NCBI RefSeq assembly: GCF_050948215.1
Contig: NW_027488638.1
Coordinates: 496,001 to 560,000 of the forward strand
Direction: 5' to 3'
Source of the DNA: Halictus rubicundus
Lineage: Eukaryota > Arthropoda > Insecta > Hymenoptera > Halictidae
DNA: 64,000 nt
This document shows, piece by piece, positions 63,900-64,000 of the stretch. Under the pieces are notes generated by a model. It searched no databases. It saw only the letters and a list, made by a program, of their open reading frames with translations, and was not told where the DNA came from. A program made the translations under genes and the position numbers. Each line of letters begins with the position of its first letter. The stretch's first letter is position 1.

Positions 63900-64000
63900 G
63901 CGTATGATAGAGGATATGATAGAATAGAGGATACGATAGGATAGAGGATAGGATAGGATAGAGGATAGGATAGGACAGAGGATTTGATAGGATAGAGGAT

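Larger units (their letters stand above)
46201..64000. repeat. Satellite array, family C (runs off the window end)
   Basis: This array has GGATA-based units with diagnostic strings GGATAAAATAGAGG, GAGAATAGGCTAGG, GGGGATTTTATAGG, AGCGTATGATAGAGG followed by ATGATAGAATAGAGGATACG, and GGATTAGATAGGACAG. AGCGTATGAT-type markers have their GCG at 47,127, 48,588, 50,376, 51,549, 54,222 (GCTTAT variant), 58,807, 59,963, 61,136, 62,727 and 63,900. Neither the family A junction marker nor the family B GATTGGGG string occurs here. The array is still satellite at base 64,000. Confidence 0.93.

Noticed and set aside
1..64000. CRISPR array
   Set aside because: The repeats are contiguous 17/12/5-bp units with no unique spacers of 25-40 bp and no cas genes; this is satellite DNA.
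1..64000. Telomere
   Set aside because: The unit is ATAGG-based with higher-order structure and internal duplications; tandem TTAGG, TTAGGG or similar is absent.
1..64000. A previously undescribed gene system hidden in the repeat
   Set aside because: Apart from the 209-bp island, every stretch I read is GGATA-derived. No second coding pattern, RNA structure class or non-repeat segment was found on either strand.

Overview
The window is essentially one block of tandemly repeated satellite DNA with no gene that the sequence supports. The building block is a purine-rich, almost C-free pentamer, GGATA. It is arranged mostly as a 17-bp unit, GGATAGAGGATAGGATA (5+5+7), mixed with 12-bp (5+7) units and point-mutated variants. 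Single variants (for example GACGATAGG, GCGGATAGG, TACAGG, GGGGATTTGATAGG, GGGGAATTG) recur in fixed combinations, so the array is built of higher-order repeats (HORs) of several hundred to about 2,000 bp. A satellite this long and this hierarchical points to eukaryotic heterochromatin. The only non-satellite sequence, about 209 bp near 39.2-39.4 kb, looks like a small transposable-element remnant. Its style, with a GCGCCATCT stretch and an AATAAA signal near one end, feels arthropod-like to me, but that is a weak impression and the species cannot be named from this window. Layout: (A) 1 to about 40,060 is array family A, labelled by 31 copies of a GCATAGGGGAATTG-type junction at 2,339-37,220 and by several large internal duplications (offsets of 599, 1,581, 2,051, 6,680 and about 9,000-9,464 bp). 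Near its right end are a triplicated 131-bp unit (38,371-38,705) and the 209-bp insertion, flanked by a 5-bp target-site duplication AACAG. (B) About 40,061-46,200 is a second family with different diagnostic variants (TATGATTGGGG, GAGGATACTATAGG, ACAGAACAGG) and tandem duplications of 104, 148, 240, 792 and 1,449 bp. (C) About 46,201-64,000 is a third family with an approximately 1,461-bp tandem duplication, then a 1,173-bp HOR (69 x 17 bp) and recombinant versions of it. The long open reading frames on the minus strand are a by-product of the repeat. The 17-bp unit contains no stop codon in any minus-strand frame, and because 17 is not divisible by 3 all three frames read the same 17-residue cycle (LSYPLSYPILYPILSSI). 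The plus strand has TAG in every frame. There is no evidence that any of these frames is a gene, and I annotate none as CDS. No rRNA, tRNA, CRISPR array, operon or prokaryotic regulatory signal was seen. What the window does show is satellite evolution: unit-quantised length changes, nested duplications, family boundaries and one datable insertion. All alignments were made by eye, so large-scale offsets are reliable only where shared rare variants are cited.
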